The notes beneath the pieces are model-generated. The model was not told the origin of the DNA. It did not search any database and saw only the letters and a list, made by a program, of their open reading frames with translations. A DNA stretch of 64,000 bases from GCA-020345945 sp964596985 (GTDB taxonomy: Archaea > Thermoproteota > Bathyarchaeia > RBG-16-48-13 > GCA-020345945): positions 1 to 64,000 of the forward strand of contig CAZQWG010000010.1 in the NCBI GenBank assembly GCA_964596985.1. Direction: 5' to 3'. Below are positions 24,056 through 31,862 of this stretch, piece after piece; within the stretch, counting starts at the first letter, position 1, and each line of letters begins with the position of its first letter. The position numbers and the translations under genes were made by a program.

Positions 24056-24061
24056 TTTTTT
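24056..24061 (+). terminator. T-run terminator after OB-fold gene
   Basis: Six T directly after GC-rich sequence, 15 bp past the stop codon; archaeal polymerases terminate at such tracts. Confidence 0.4.
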
Positions 24062-24261
24062 CATCTGGACGCCGATTTTCCGACGGTGTCCAACTCTTTT
24101 TACTAAACATTCTGTATAAAAGAAAGGCATATCCACTGTTCTATTCTCTGGGTAGTTAAGGTAGACGGCCAGGAGGAATCGTGTATCGCCTAGTTGATAG
24201 GATAAGATCTCCGCTCGTATCGCTTGAAAGGACAGAAAAACAGGTTATATGAGGTGAGTTG

Positions 24262-26028
24262 ATGTTCGAGGAAAGAGTCGATCTCATTGACGTAGCTCTG
24301 GGAGGTAAGAAGGCGGACACAATAGTACGTGGGGGCTCATTGGTAGATGTCATGACCGGTAGAATCCTCGAATCGTGTGATGTTGCATTATTTGGAAGTC
24401 GAATCGCTAGTGTCGGCGTCTCTGATGTCCTAGCCAAAAGGAATACCCTAGTTATAGATGCAGAAGGCCTGTATATCCTCCCTGGATTGATAGACGGACA
24501 TATTCATATCGAGAGTTCCATGCTTCGCCCGATAGAGTTCTGCCGTGCAGTTCTACCTTTTGGAACTACCAGCGTTGTGATCGATCCGCATGAGATTGCA
24601 AACGTCCTAGGTCTGGAAGGAGTTTGCTACATGCTCAATGAGACCGAAAACCTTCCTCTGAAATTTTTTATCCAGATCCCGTCCTGTGTACCTGCAGCTC
24701 CCAGCCTAGAGACCTCGGGAGCCAAGCTTGACGAGAAAGACATAGCTGAAGCATTGTGTTGGCGTCGTGTCGTCGGGTTGGCTGAAGTCATGAACTATCC
24801 TGGAGTCCTAGCCAAAGACACAAAGATGATGGCTGAGATAAGAACGACTCTTGAAAGTGGAGGAATCGTAGAAGGTCACGCCCCAGGTCTTAACCTGCGA
24901 GAGCTCAATGCCTACACCTCACTTGGAATCAAAGGTGATCACGAGTCTACCTCAGGTGAAGAAGCCTTAGAGAAACTACGTCTCGGAATGACCCTTGAAA
25001 TCCGGGAAGGCTCATCGACGAAGAACCTGAAGAGTATCATAGGATCTCTCCTAGACTATGGTGCTGATCTCCGCCACTGTATTCTTGTGACAGACGACAA
25101 GCATGCTGACGATCTCTTATTGGAGGGTCACATGAACCATCTTCTTCGCCGGGCAATTGAGGAAGGAGTAGACCCTATAAGAGCTGTCCAAATGGCAACA
25201 ATCAATGTTGCAGAACACTTCCATCTCGAATCCGAGATCGGGGCCATCTCTCCTGGTAAACTGGCTGATCTGGTGTTGATTGAGGACCTTGAGAACCCAA
25301 CGCCCTCCTATGTCTTCAGCAACGGGACCCTAGTGGCGAAGGATGGGAACCTCGTGTACAGGATGCCTTCTTTTCAGTGCCCTGAGACAGTTAAGAAAAG
25401 CATTCACCTTAGAAGCCCGGTTCTCCCATCGAATCTGCGGATCACTCCCCCTGAAGATTCACCCTTTGTCGATGTCCTCGTCATCGGGGTCAAAGAAGGT
25501 GAATCCCGCACCGAAAGACTCGTAGAACAGCTGGAAGTCAAGAACGGCTCAGTGGCACTGGATATTGAGAGAGACATCCTCAAGGTGAGCGTTGTAGAAC
25601 GTCACAAAGCTACCGGAAACATAGGTCTAGGTTTTGTCAAAGGTTTCGGAATCAAGAAAGGGGCTATCGGAAGTAGTGTTGGCCACGACTCCCATAACAT
25701 AACCGTCGTCGGGACCAGCGACAACGATATGGCGTATGCCGTTTCGTCCATATCCGATATGGGCGGTGGGATCATCGTTGTCGAATCCCAAAGGACTGTT
25801 GCCAATCTACCTCTCCCCATTGCAGGTCTGATGTCCACTAAACAGGCAGGAGAGGCAGCCGAAGAACTACGGAAGGTTCGGGAGGCGACTAGAACCCTTG
25901 GTGCAAAACTGGGATTTCCATTCATGGTTCTATCTTTCCTGCCACTAGCCGTCATTCCTCGTCTCAGAATAACAGACAAGGGACTTGTGGATGTCGATCA
26001 GTTCAAGATAGTTTCCCTCTTTGCCTAG
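24262..26028 (+). CDS. ade: Adenine deaminase
   Basis: 588 residues from ATG at 24262 (GAGGTGAG upstream; a TTG one codon earlier is possible). Amidohydrolase metal motif LIDGHIHIESSM and the family segment VVIDPHEIANVLG, followed by the C-terminal domain with GHDSHNI, match archaeal/bacterial AdeC-type adenine deaminases, which convert adenine to hypoxanthine and ammonia in purine salvage. Length is normal for the family. No purine riboswitch is evident in the 220-bp leader. Confidence 0.92.
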   Translation: MFEERVDLIDVALGGKKADTIVRGGSLVDVMTGRILESCDVALFGSRIASVGVSDVLAKRNTLVIDAEGLYILPGLIDGHIHIESSMLRPIEFCRAVLPFGTTSVVIDPHEIANVLGLEGVCYMLNETENLPLKFFIQIPSCVPAAPSLETSGAKLDEKDIAEALCWRRVVGLAEVMNYPGVLAKDTKMMAEIRTTLESGGIVEGHAPGLNLRELNAYTSLGIKGDHESTSGEEALEKLRLGMTLEIREGSSTKNLKSIIGSLLDYGADLRHCILVTDDKHADDLLLEGHMNHLLRRAIEEGVDPIRAVQMATINVAEHFHLESEIGAISPGKLADLVLIEDLENPTPSYVFSNGTLVAKDGNLVYRMPSFQCPETVKKSIHLRSPVLPSNLRITPPEDSPFVDVLVIGVKEGESRTERLVEQLEVKNGSVALDIERDILKVSVVERHKATGNIGLGFVKGFGIKKGAIGSSVGHDSHNITVVGTSDNDMAYAVSSISDMGGGIIVVESQRTVANLPLPIAGLMSTKQAGEAAEELRKVREATRTLGAKLGFPFMVLSFLPLAVIPRLRITDKGLVDVDQFKIVSLFA

Positions 26029-26156
26029 GTCGAGTCTTGTCCTAAATCATGACGGACTCAGATCCCTAGACCTTGTTTGAGTCAGACAGCTGATTGGGGT
26101 CACGTATAACCATGGGCGGAAAGATTGTCTGGGTGCCCGTGGGTGAACCCCAAATA

Positions 26157-26783
26157 CTACTCCTTGTCCGATTCCACGGCTTTTCGAATAAGCTGGGCTG
26201 CTCTCTTCGGGTTGAATATTCCGCAGACACACTGTTTCGCCATCTCTTCGGCGGCGTCCTCTGGGGTCACTCTACCACTCTTGACCTGCTCGAGCAGATG
26301 GTTGAAGAGGTGCTTGGATACCATTGCGTGCCCGCACATCGTCGTGACCTCCAGTACCTTCTGTTCAGGAAGCAGTTCGGTTCTACCTTTGATCCCTAGC
26401 GACATGTTCACTGCGTTCGGAAATAACCCTGCGTCCTTGCAGCAATCGAAAACCTCATCGAAGTTACCAGTCACGACCACGGACATTCCAGGGTCTGCCG
26501 TCTTGAGGTCTTCTAGTACTCGATTCACCGCCTCTCTATTGTCGTAGACGGCGTGGATAATCGAGTAGTCTGTCAGTTTCTCGACGAGGGCTTCAGGAGG
26601 ATACCCTTTCGGTATATTCATCTCCCCCACGTTTACGGGATCGTATCTGAGGAATACTTCCATTACGCGCTGAAGCTTCGGTCGGGCTCCTTCAAGGTTC
26701 TTCTTCCGTGAGGCCATAGAGAGGACGACGAAATCCCTACTCAGAGAATCCCTATCCCCCTGTCTGTGAAGAGTATGAGTCAT
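26157..26783 (-). CDS. Conserved-looking protein paired with a ferredoxin
   Basis: 208 residues, ATGA overlap with the upstream ferredoxin gene. Residues ~35-110 resemble an alpha/beta domain; a Cys-bearing segment TTMCGHAMVSKH and a later KQCVCGIFNPKRA provide Cys residues that could hold a cofactor or metal. I do not recognise the family. The fixed pairing with a 4Fe-4S protein suggests a redox partner. Confidence 0.55.
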   Translation of the reverse strand: MTHTLHRQGDRDSLSRDFVVLSMASRKKNLEGARPKLQRVMEVFLRYDPVNVGEMNIPKGYPPEALVEKLTDYSIIHAVYDNREAVNRVLEDLKTADPGMSVVVTGNFDEVFDCCKDAGLFPNAVNMSLGIKGRTELLPEQKVLEVTTMCGHAMVSKHLFNHLLEQVKSGRVTPEDAAEEMAKQCVCGIFNPKRAAQLIRKAVESDKE

Positions 26784-27514
26784 TTGTCTTCGCCTCCAGG
26801 CAGTGCTCTACCTAATCCTACGTTGGTTTTTCCGTTGATTGCGGCCTCAACTCCCAACTCTTCGAGTCTTGTTCTCTGAAGAATTCTTCCCTCCCTGCAG
26901 ACAGAGATCAGATCCAAGCTGAACACGGTGTCAATCAACTTTGAGACCCGATCTAGTATCCCTAGGATCTCGTCTAGCCTCTCCTTTGGAACCGCAAACT
27001 CAACAATCGCGGAGAGTGCCCTCTCGTTGAGGACGCTTCTATCGTTGAATAACCCCGTATCCGGATCCACCAAGAACGTTATCGGATTCTCTTTCTCGAG
27101 TTCTACTCCTACCTCGCATAAGGCTTGGGTGACTATCTCGACGTCCCGAAAAGAGGTTCCGACACCAGGTCTTCCTAGCTCAACCCCGAGTCCAACCTCT
27201 CCCTCCTTGAACCGCCCGGTGACGTCATTGGTTTTCATTTCTTCGGTGCCTCTCCCCGGGATTCCCGTCTCCTCATGAGAGACTAAGGGATCACTGAACA
27301 CCTGCCGTAAGATTCGGGGCCACTGCAACTCGGGTCTCCTCAATGCATCGACTTTACAGACATCTGATCTGTAGCAAACCCCGCATTCAACACACACAAC
27401 GGGATCGATGAATGCCTTCTTGTTAGACATTGAGATCGCGCCGACCGGACAATAGACGAGACATAAACCACAGCCGACGCAAACGTCTCGGTCAACAATC
27501 AACTCTACAACCAC
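26780..27514 (-). CDS. 4Fe-4S ferredoxin with ~170-residue C-terminal domain
   Basis: 244 residues. Residues ~9-53 hold a first cluster motif CVGCGLCLVYCP and a second, less regular one (CVECGVCYRSDVC) with shortened spacing. The remaining ~170 residues form a separate alpha/beta domain (GRPGVGTSFRDVEIVTQAL, then a VEFAVP segment) of unknown function. Translationally coupled to the gene at 26157-26783. Confidence 0.7.
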   Translation of the reverse strand: MVVELIVDRDVCVGCGLCLVYCPVGAISMSNKKAFIDPVVCVECGVCYRSDVCKVDALRRPELQWPRILRQVFSDPLVSHEETGIPGRGTEEMKTNDVTGRFKEGEVGLGVELGRPGVGTSFRDVEIVTQALCEVGVELEKENPITFLVDPDTGLFNDRSVLNERALSAIVEFAVPKERLDEILGILDRVSKLIDTVFSLDLISVCREGRILQRTRLEELGVEAAINGKTNVGLGRALPGGEDK

Positions 27515-27839
27515 GGACCTAGTTTGCTAAAAGCCGTATTCTTGACATGCTTATCACTCTTATGTAGGTCCGCCGGTACACGGGCACCAACATCAAACGA
27601 CAGACTGAACTGGGCCCATCGCATCAAACTCATATCGTTGGCTTAAGTAAAGAGGCAGAGAAGACGACACAGAGACCTCCTCTTCCCCTCCGTAGGCATA
27701 GAGGTAGAGGACACAAGTACTGCCTTGAAGAAGTACAGGAATGCAGTGGATCGAAGATCGAATCCCACTAAACATAAACACGTATTTTCGACAAGAGAGT
27801 GGTGACGGCCGGGATGAAACGATAAGACCTCGCTTGCCG
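27515..27839. other. Intergenic region without a convincing gene
   Basis: 325 bp between two minus-strand genes. A 62-codon minus-strand frame at 27593-27781 has no family signal and no clear ribosome-binding site. A hairpin with stem AGTGG/CCACT and inner TCGA/TCGA lies near 27744-27768. A promoter for the ferredoxin pair is expected at the left end (about 27540-27565) but is not clear-cut. Confidence 0.4.
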
Positions 27840-28919
27840 CTACATCCCTACCTCTTCGAACAAACTCAGGAAGTTTCCTCCCAGTATCTTCATGATTTCT
27901 TTATCGGAGTAGCCCCTCGATACAAGGCCTCTTGTGACATTCGACGACTCGGACATGCTCTTCAACCCCTTACAGAAGTATTTCTCGTAGCTATCGAGTT
28001 CCGCGCCGATCCTCATTTCCGGGTACTTGAGGTAGAGTCTTCCCGCCAGGTTCTCTTCTAGGTCCTCTTTTGATCGTAACTCGAAGATGTCGAGTCCCAG
28101 ACCGACATGGTCAACCCCCACCAGGTTGACTACGTAGTCGATGTGGTCCAAAAAATCTTCCAGAGTACTTCCTTTGATTTTGCCTTCTGGCCTTATGAAT
28201 TTCGATAGAACAGTTATGCCCATCACCCCTCCTCTCTCAGCCAGAGCATGAATCTGTTCGTCGGATTTGCATCTTATACAGTCGTTCAGTGCCCTCACGT
28301 TCGTGTGAGTGAACGCGACCGGAGCCTTCGATAGTTCTATAGCCTGCATCGTTGTCTTGTACCCGCAGTGTGAGAGGTCAACCAGCATCTTCAACCGGTT
28401 CATCTCTTCGACAACCTTCTCGCCGAACTCACTGAGACCCGCATTCCCCTCCTCACCGCATCCATCTCCTACAAGATTCCTCTTCTGATACGTCAACTGT
28501 ACTGTCCGAACGCCCAACGTGTGGAAGGTTTTCAGGAAACCTAGGTTATACTCGATGGGGAGTGTATTCTGGAATCCAAACATAAGCCCGCAGACGCCAC
28601 TCTTTTTGGCTTCTCTGATCTCACCTGCGCTCTTCACCTGCACTAACTTTCCCGAAACAGCATTTTCCATAGAATCCACAACCGCAGAAATGTTTCTGCA
28701 TGCCTCTGAGAACGAGTGATCCATGGCGATGGTGAAGTTCACGCCCGTAACCCCTCCCCTTCTCATCGTCTCATGGTATCTTGAAACGCGGAGAGGATTT
28801 ATGTTGGTCACGTCCGCAATACCGTAAAAAGTCGACAGCGCATTCACCACGATGGCTTTCTCGTGCAGGTCAACCGACCGCTGTTCCTCCTCCTTGCTTA
28901 AGTCAAGGTCGTAGCTCAA
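27840..28919 (-). CDS. M19 (renal dipeptidase)-like protein with altered metal site
   Basis: 359 residues. The M19 fold is recognisable from LVDLSHCG, FTHTNVRALND and VDHVGLGLDI, which supply two His and the Asp of the active site. The usual N-terminal HxD (normally D-G-H-x-D) is replaced by VVNALSTFYG, and the bridging Glu region reads GLMFGFQN, so at least one metal site looks lost. Role therefore uncertain: a dipeptidase relative with a different reaction or a non-metal function. Confidence 0.7.
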   Translation of the reverse strand: MSYDLDLSKEEEQRSVDLHEKAIVVNALSTFYGIADVTNINPLRVSRYHETMRRGGVTGVNFTIAMDHSFSEACRNISAVVDSMENAVSGKLVQVKSAGEIREAKKSGVCGLMFGFQNTLPIEYNLGFLKTFHTLGVRTVQLTYQKRNLVGDGCGEEGNAGLSEFGEKVVEEMNRLKMLVDLSHCGYKTTMQAIELSKAPVAFTHTNVRALNDCIRCKSDEQIHALAERGGVMGITVLSKFIRPEGKIKGSTLEDFLDHIDYVVNLVGVDHVGLGLDIFELRSKEDLEENLAGRLYLKYPEMRIGAELDSYEKYFCKGLKSMSESSNVTRGLVSRGYSDKEIMKILGGNFLSLFEEVGM

Positions 28920-29071
28920 TCCTACTTCTTCTCCACTAGCCTATTTACGTTGGCTTGTCTCAACTATCGATTGGATAAGTCATCCTCTTTATCTTCTTCG
29001 CGTGAAAGCTGAAATGGGCTGTTTCGAAAGAAATAGAACCTGGAGAGCCTTACTGAATCTCAGGTGCTCCT

Positions 29072-29845
29072 TTGTCTTCCTTTCGTTGCATCCTTTACTA
29101 TCTAGGGAATTCGGCTCATCGAGACTCTGTGAACACGATTTCAGGACTCTTGGAGTTACTCCAGGACAGATGGGGAATCGACTGTTCGATGACAGAGTCG
29201 AGTTCTCTCTCCTCCTCTGAGATTGAGAGGTTGAAGACCGATATTAGAAGTATTCCACCGCAGGTGAGAGGGCGGATTGTCACCTCACGGGGACACATCT
29301 TGCCTTTCTCGAAAGCAAAGAACCTGAATCTTAAGAACACGCCTATCCTGGTTCTCTACCAGGAAGAAACGGCCGTCGACGTCTATCCTCACGTTCTAGG
29401 AAGCAAGTATTTCGACATAGACGGCGCTCTCGAAAGAATGCTTGAATTTGGGCCGGATGGGTATCTTCAATTCCGCGGGCTTCTCGAAGAACCTGTGGTA
29501 AAGATACTGTCTGATTTTCCCGGTATCCTAGGGAGAGGTGTCAAGTCTCTCGGCAGTGAGGTTTCAGTCAGCACAGGAAAGGTCGACTTAGTAATGGAGG
29601 AAGAAGACGGTGAGATCATTATAGTGGAGGTAGAGAACTATGCTGACGACTTCGCGGTAGGCCAGGTATGCCGTCTTGCTGCCGGCTACTCTTCCCAATC
29701 CGGTGTTCCCCAAGATTCTATTAGAAAAGTCATAGTCTGTCTGGATCACTCATCGACTCTACCAGAGACCTGCCGGGGCGCAGGAGTAGAATTGTTTCGG
29801 CTGGCTCTGAAGCCGATAGTAGAAACCGTATCTCGGTCTACTTAA
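29072..29845 (+). CDS. NucS/DUF91-like PD-(D/E)XK nuclease
   Basis: 257 residues, TTG start with AGGTG upstream. The C-terminal domain has the nuclease core GKVDLVMEE...IIIVEVENY (Asp, then Glu-x-Glu in place of the usual Glu-x-Lys) followed by VGQVCRLAAGY, the Q-x-x-x-Y helix typical of NucS/EndoMS. The N-terminal part (1-120) differs from classical NucS. Probably cleaves structured or mismatched DNA. The Lys-to-Glu change in the motif needs attention. Confidence 0.6.
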   Translation: MSSFRCILYYLGNSAHRDSVNTISGLLELLQDRWGIDCSMTESSSLSSSEIERLKTDIRSIPPQVRGRIVTSRGHILPFSKAKNLNLKNTPILVLYQEETAVDVYPHVLGSKYFDIDGALERMLEFGPDGYLQFRGLLEEPVVKILSDFPGILGRGVKSLGSEVSVSTGKVDLVMEEEDGEIIIVEVENYADDFAVGQVCRLAAGYSSQSGVPQDSIRKVIVCLDHSSTLPETCRGAGVELFRLALKPIVETVSRST

Positions 29846-30191
29846 TGACGTCTCGCAGCTTTGCCAGGTAGTCTTCACGAGGGGGACTGAAAACGTCAAG
29901 AAAGAGACCCGGCTCATCTTCTAACATTTGAACGCTGTGCGGTTCGTTCGGGGCTAGAGCGTAGAACATGCCCGTCTGAACAATCTCGGTCTTCTCCTCA
30001 TTTCTGAATTCCGCTTTCCCTCTGAGGCAGAGCCCAAACTGCTCGTTACTGTGGCTATGCGTAGGTACGAGTCCCCCTTTCTCTATTTCTACTAAGAGAA
30101 ACATGATCTTCTCCCCGCTCAATAGGATCTTTCCCGTGATTCCTCGGAAGAGCTCAATCCCCTGAACATCCTCTCTGGAAACGACTTTCAT
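29838..30191 (-). CDS. Cupin-domain protein
   Basis: 117 residues from ATG at 30191 (AGGAG eight bases upstream). A single cupin with HSHSNEQ...E and a second His in PNEPHSVQM gives the standard metal-binding set. Substrate unknown. Tail-to-tail with the nuclease gene (8-bp overlap). Confidence 0.8.
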   Translation of the reverse strand: MKVVSREDVQGIELFRGITGKILLSGEKIMFLLVEIEKGGLVPTHSHSNEQFGLCLRGKAEFRNEEKTEIVQTGMFYALAPNEPHSVQMLEDEPGLFLDVFSPPREDYLAKLRDVIK

Positions 30192-30240
30192 CTTCATCTT
30201 CTCCTGCCTCATCGCTTGAAGCATGCATAGGTATATGTGG

Positions 30241-30798
30241 CTAGGCTCTCCACCACTTGAATATTAGATAGTTGATCTTCCTGCCTTTGAGGCTTGGAAC
30301 AGCTAAGATGAACCTTTTCTTCACGGTTGTAGCTAACCTTCCTGCACGGACGATATCCGTGGACCCGATCAAGTCATCCTCCCGCATCACCGAAACCAAG
30401 AATGGGGCGTGATCCAAACCAGGTCCACGCAGATATACTGCAAAGGTGCATCCGAACTTTATTCCTGGCTGGACTATGTACTTTCGTTTCTTCAGGTCCT
30501 TGTAGGTCAAATACTTCAAGTCAAAATCCTTGTATACCGCGCTTGCCCTTTCCCTCAGCTTCTTTCTGCCCACTTTCTTCCCCGACTCGTCACAGACTTC
30601 TATTATCCCCTTCTCCTGAAGATAGACTCCCTCGATCATATCCAGAATCGTTGGCACGTCAAACTCGAATGTCTTCGGTTTCGGAATCCCTATTGGTTTC
30701 CCGTAGTATCCTAGACTGTAGAGTTCAGATCCGTCTTTGGGGTTCCATACCACAAGACGTTTCTCTACAAGCTGAACTCTAATCTTGTCTGCCGACAT
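30241..30798 (-). CDS. endA: tRNA-splicing endonuclease
   Basis: 185 residues, typical of the homotetrameric archaeal EndA. The catalytic domain shows KYLTYKDLKKRKYIVQPGIKF-type start, then YLRGPGLDHAPFLV (Tyr and His of the catalytic triad) and ATTVKKRFILAV (Lys), and ends INYLIFKWWR. It cuts the bulge-helix-bulge of intron-containing tRNA and rRNA precursors. (First motif quoted as KYLTYKDLKKRKYIV.). Confidence 0.9.
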   Translation of the reverse strand: MSADKIRVQLVEKRLVVWNPKDGSELYSLGYYGKPIGIPKPKTFEFDVPTILDMIEGVYLQEKGIIEVCDESGKKVGRKKLRERASAVYKDFDLKYLTYKDLKKRKYIVQPGIKFGCTFAVYLRGPGLDHAPFLVSVMREDDLIGSTDIVRAGRLATTVKKRFILAVPSLKGRKINYLIFKWWRA

Positions 30799-30817
30799 CT
30801 CTGATCACTCGTCCGAT

Positions 30818-31480
30818 CTAGAACGCGCTGAGAGCAAGTATCCGTGCAGCGTCGGCAACATCTTCAGCCTTGTCAGCCATATCCTCCAAGAGGAGCGCTA
30901 TATCCCTTAGAATGAATATGACGGGTATCTTCATTTTGCTGCCTATTATCTTCAGGTCCACTTTTCTGTAAAGCACGTCAACTATCTGTTCTGCCGATTC
31001 TACGTTCCTTGCCAACGTACTGGTTCTATCAGCCGAAAAGCTGAGCGAGAAGATGGTCTCCCTGAGCCTTGTGATCACATTCAGAGAAGCCTCAGAGAGG
31101 TTAATCAGATCCCCGACGATACTCTCGTCCGCTTTCCATTTTCGGCTGTTAAGCTCGGAGACTCTGAAGGCTATCCCCTCGCAAGAATCGACGATTTCAT
31201 TCGAAGTTGCCACAAGCCTCAAGAAGTCCTCTCGACTAAGCAGAATTGCGCCAGCCTCAGTCAGTTCGGTCATAAGCACCTTTTTTACCTCGTTTGCGTC
31301 CTCCTCGATCTTCTGGATTTTGGAGGCGTGTTCTCTTATGGTCACCTCATCCCCTTTACCATATGCATCTAGTAACACTGGCAGTTCTCTAGTCGCATCC
31401 AACACTTTTCTAGCATGATCTTGACAGACTTCTATAGCCCGTCTTCTCAGTTGCTTCGCTGTCTCCTCTGGAAAGACCAT
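30818..31480 (-). CDS. DUF47 (PhoU-like) phosphate-transport accessory protein
   Basis: 220 residues, all helical. The pattern of the DUF47 family is seen in KIQKIEEDANEVKKVLMTEL (metal-binding E/D...E helix) and ALLLEDMADKAEDVADAARI. Relatives are usually next to Pit-type phosphate permeases and modulate them; no permease is present here. Confidence 0.8.
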   Translation of the reverse strand: MVFPEETAKQLRRRAIEVCQDHARKVLDATRELPVLLDAYGKGDEVTIREHASKIQKIEEDANEVKKVLMTELTEAGAILLSREDFLRLVATSNEIVDSCEGIAFRVSELNSRKWKADESIVGDLINLSEASLNVITRLRETIFSLSFSADRTSTLARNVESAEQIVDVLYRKVDLKIIGSKMKIPVIFILRDIALLLEDMADKAEDVADAARILALSAF

Positions 31481-31649
31481 GTAGTGTTCCTTCGTTCTTC
31501 TCTAAACCAAGCATACGCTTCTGCGATCTCTTTCAATTGAGATTCTCAGCTGAATCTAATAAGAGTAACTAACAACCTAGCCTTGAATTTCCCTTCCCTC
31601 AGACTTCTGTTCTTACACTTATCAACCCGAAGAGGAGAAGACGGGAATA

Positions 31650-31663
31650 GGAAAGTTTTATAC
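31650..31663 (+). promoter_or_regulatory. Promoter of the aspartate kinase leader
   Basis: BRE-like GGAAAG (31650-31655) directly followed by TATA box TTTTATAC (31656-31663). Transcription should begin near 31685, about 30 nt before the leader ATG. Confidence 0.7.
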
Positions 31664-31715
31664 GGGGATTCCCTTACTAAACAGAAGCATTAGTTTCACC
31701 AAAGTGGAGAATGCC

Positions 31716-31796
31716 ATGTCAAGGTCGACAAACCTCGCGTTTTCTACTACTGATTCAATGTTTGGCTATTGCTACTTCTTCACTTATTTCGGTTGA
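31716..31796 (+). CDS. Phe/Tyr-rich leader peptide (putative attenuator)
   Basis: 26 residues, ATG at 31716, TGA at 31794-31796. A ribosome-binding site GGAG (31706-31709) sits six bases upstream and a TATA promoter 55-60 bp upstream. Residues 16-25 read FGYCYFFTYF; the peptide has five Phe and three Tyr and no Trp. It precedes aspartate kinase and the whole aromatic pathway. The arrangement mirrors bacterial attenuation leaders in which ribosome stalling at scarce charged tRNA controls the next gene. Not in any other frame of a known protein. Function is inferred. Confidence 0.75.
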   Translation: MSRSTNLAFSTTDSMFGYCYFFTYFG

Positions 31797-31799
31797 ATC

Positions 31800-31842
31800 C
31801 CGCGCGGATTGCCGAGAATCTTGGTCTGCGCGGTCGAAACCG
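31800..31842 (+). promoter_or_regulatory. Hairpins between leader peptide and aspartate kinase
   Basis: CCGCGC (31800-31805) pairs with GCGCGG (31828-31833); inside, CCGAG (31812-31816) pairs with CTTGG (31820-31824). A second hairpin CGGT-CGAA-ACCG (31831-31842) shares CGG with the first, so the two exclude each other. No T-run follows, so control is more likely translational than by intrinsic termination. Confidence 0.6.
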
Positions 31843-31862
31843 TTATGGAGGATAAATAAGAA

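Noticed and set aside
27744..27768. T-arm-like GATCGAATCCCACT with a matching AGTGG
   Set aside because: The loop is too long and contains a duplicated ATCGAA; no acceptor, D or anticodon arm can be built around it.
27593..27781. 62-codon minus-strand frame in the gap before the ferredoxin pair
   Set aside because: No ribosome-binding site, no domain pattern, low-complexity Ser/Tyr/Leu composition.
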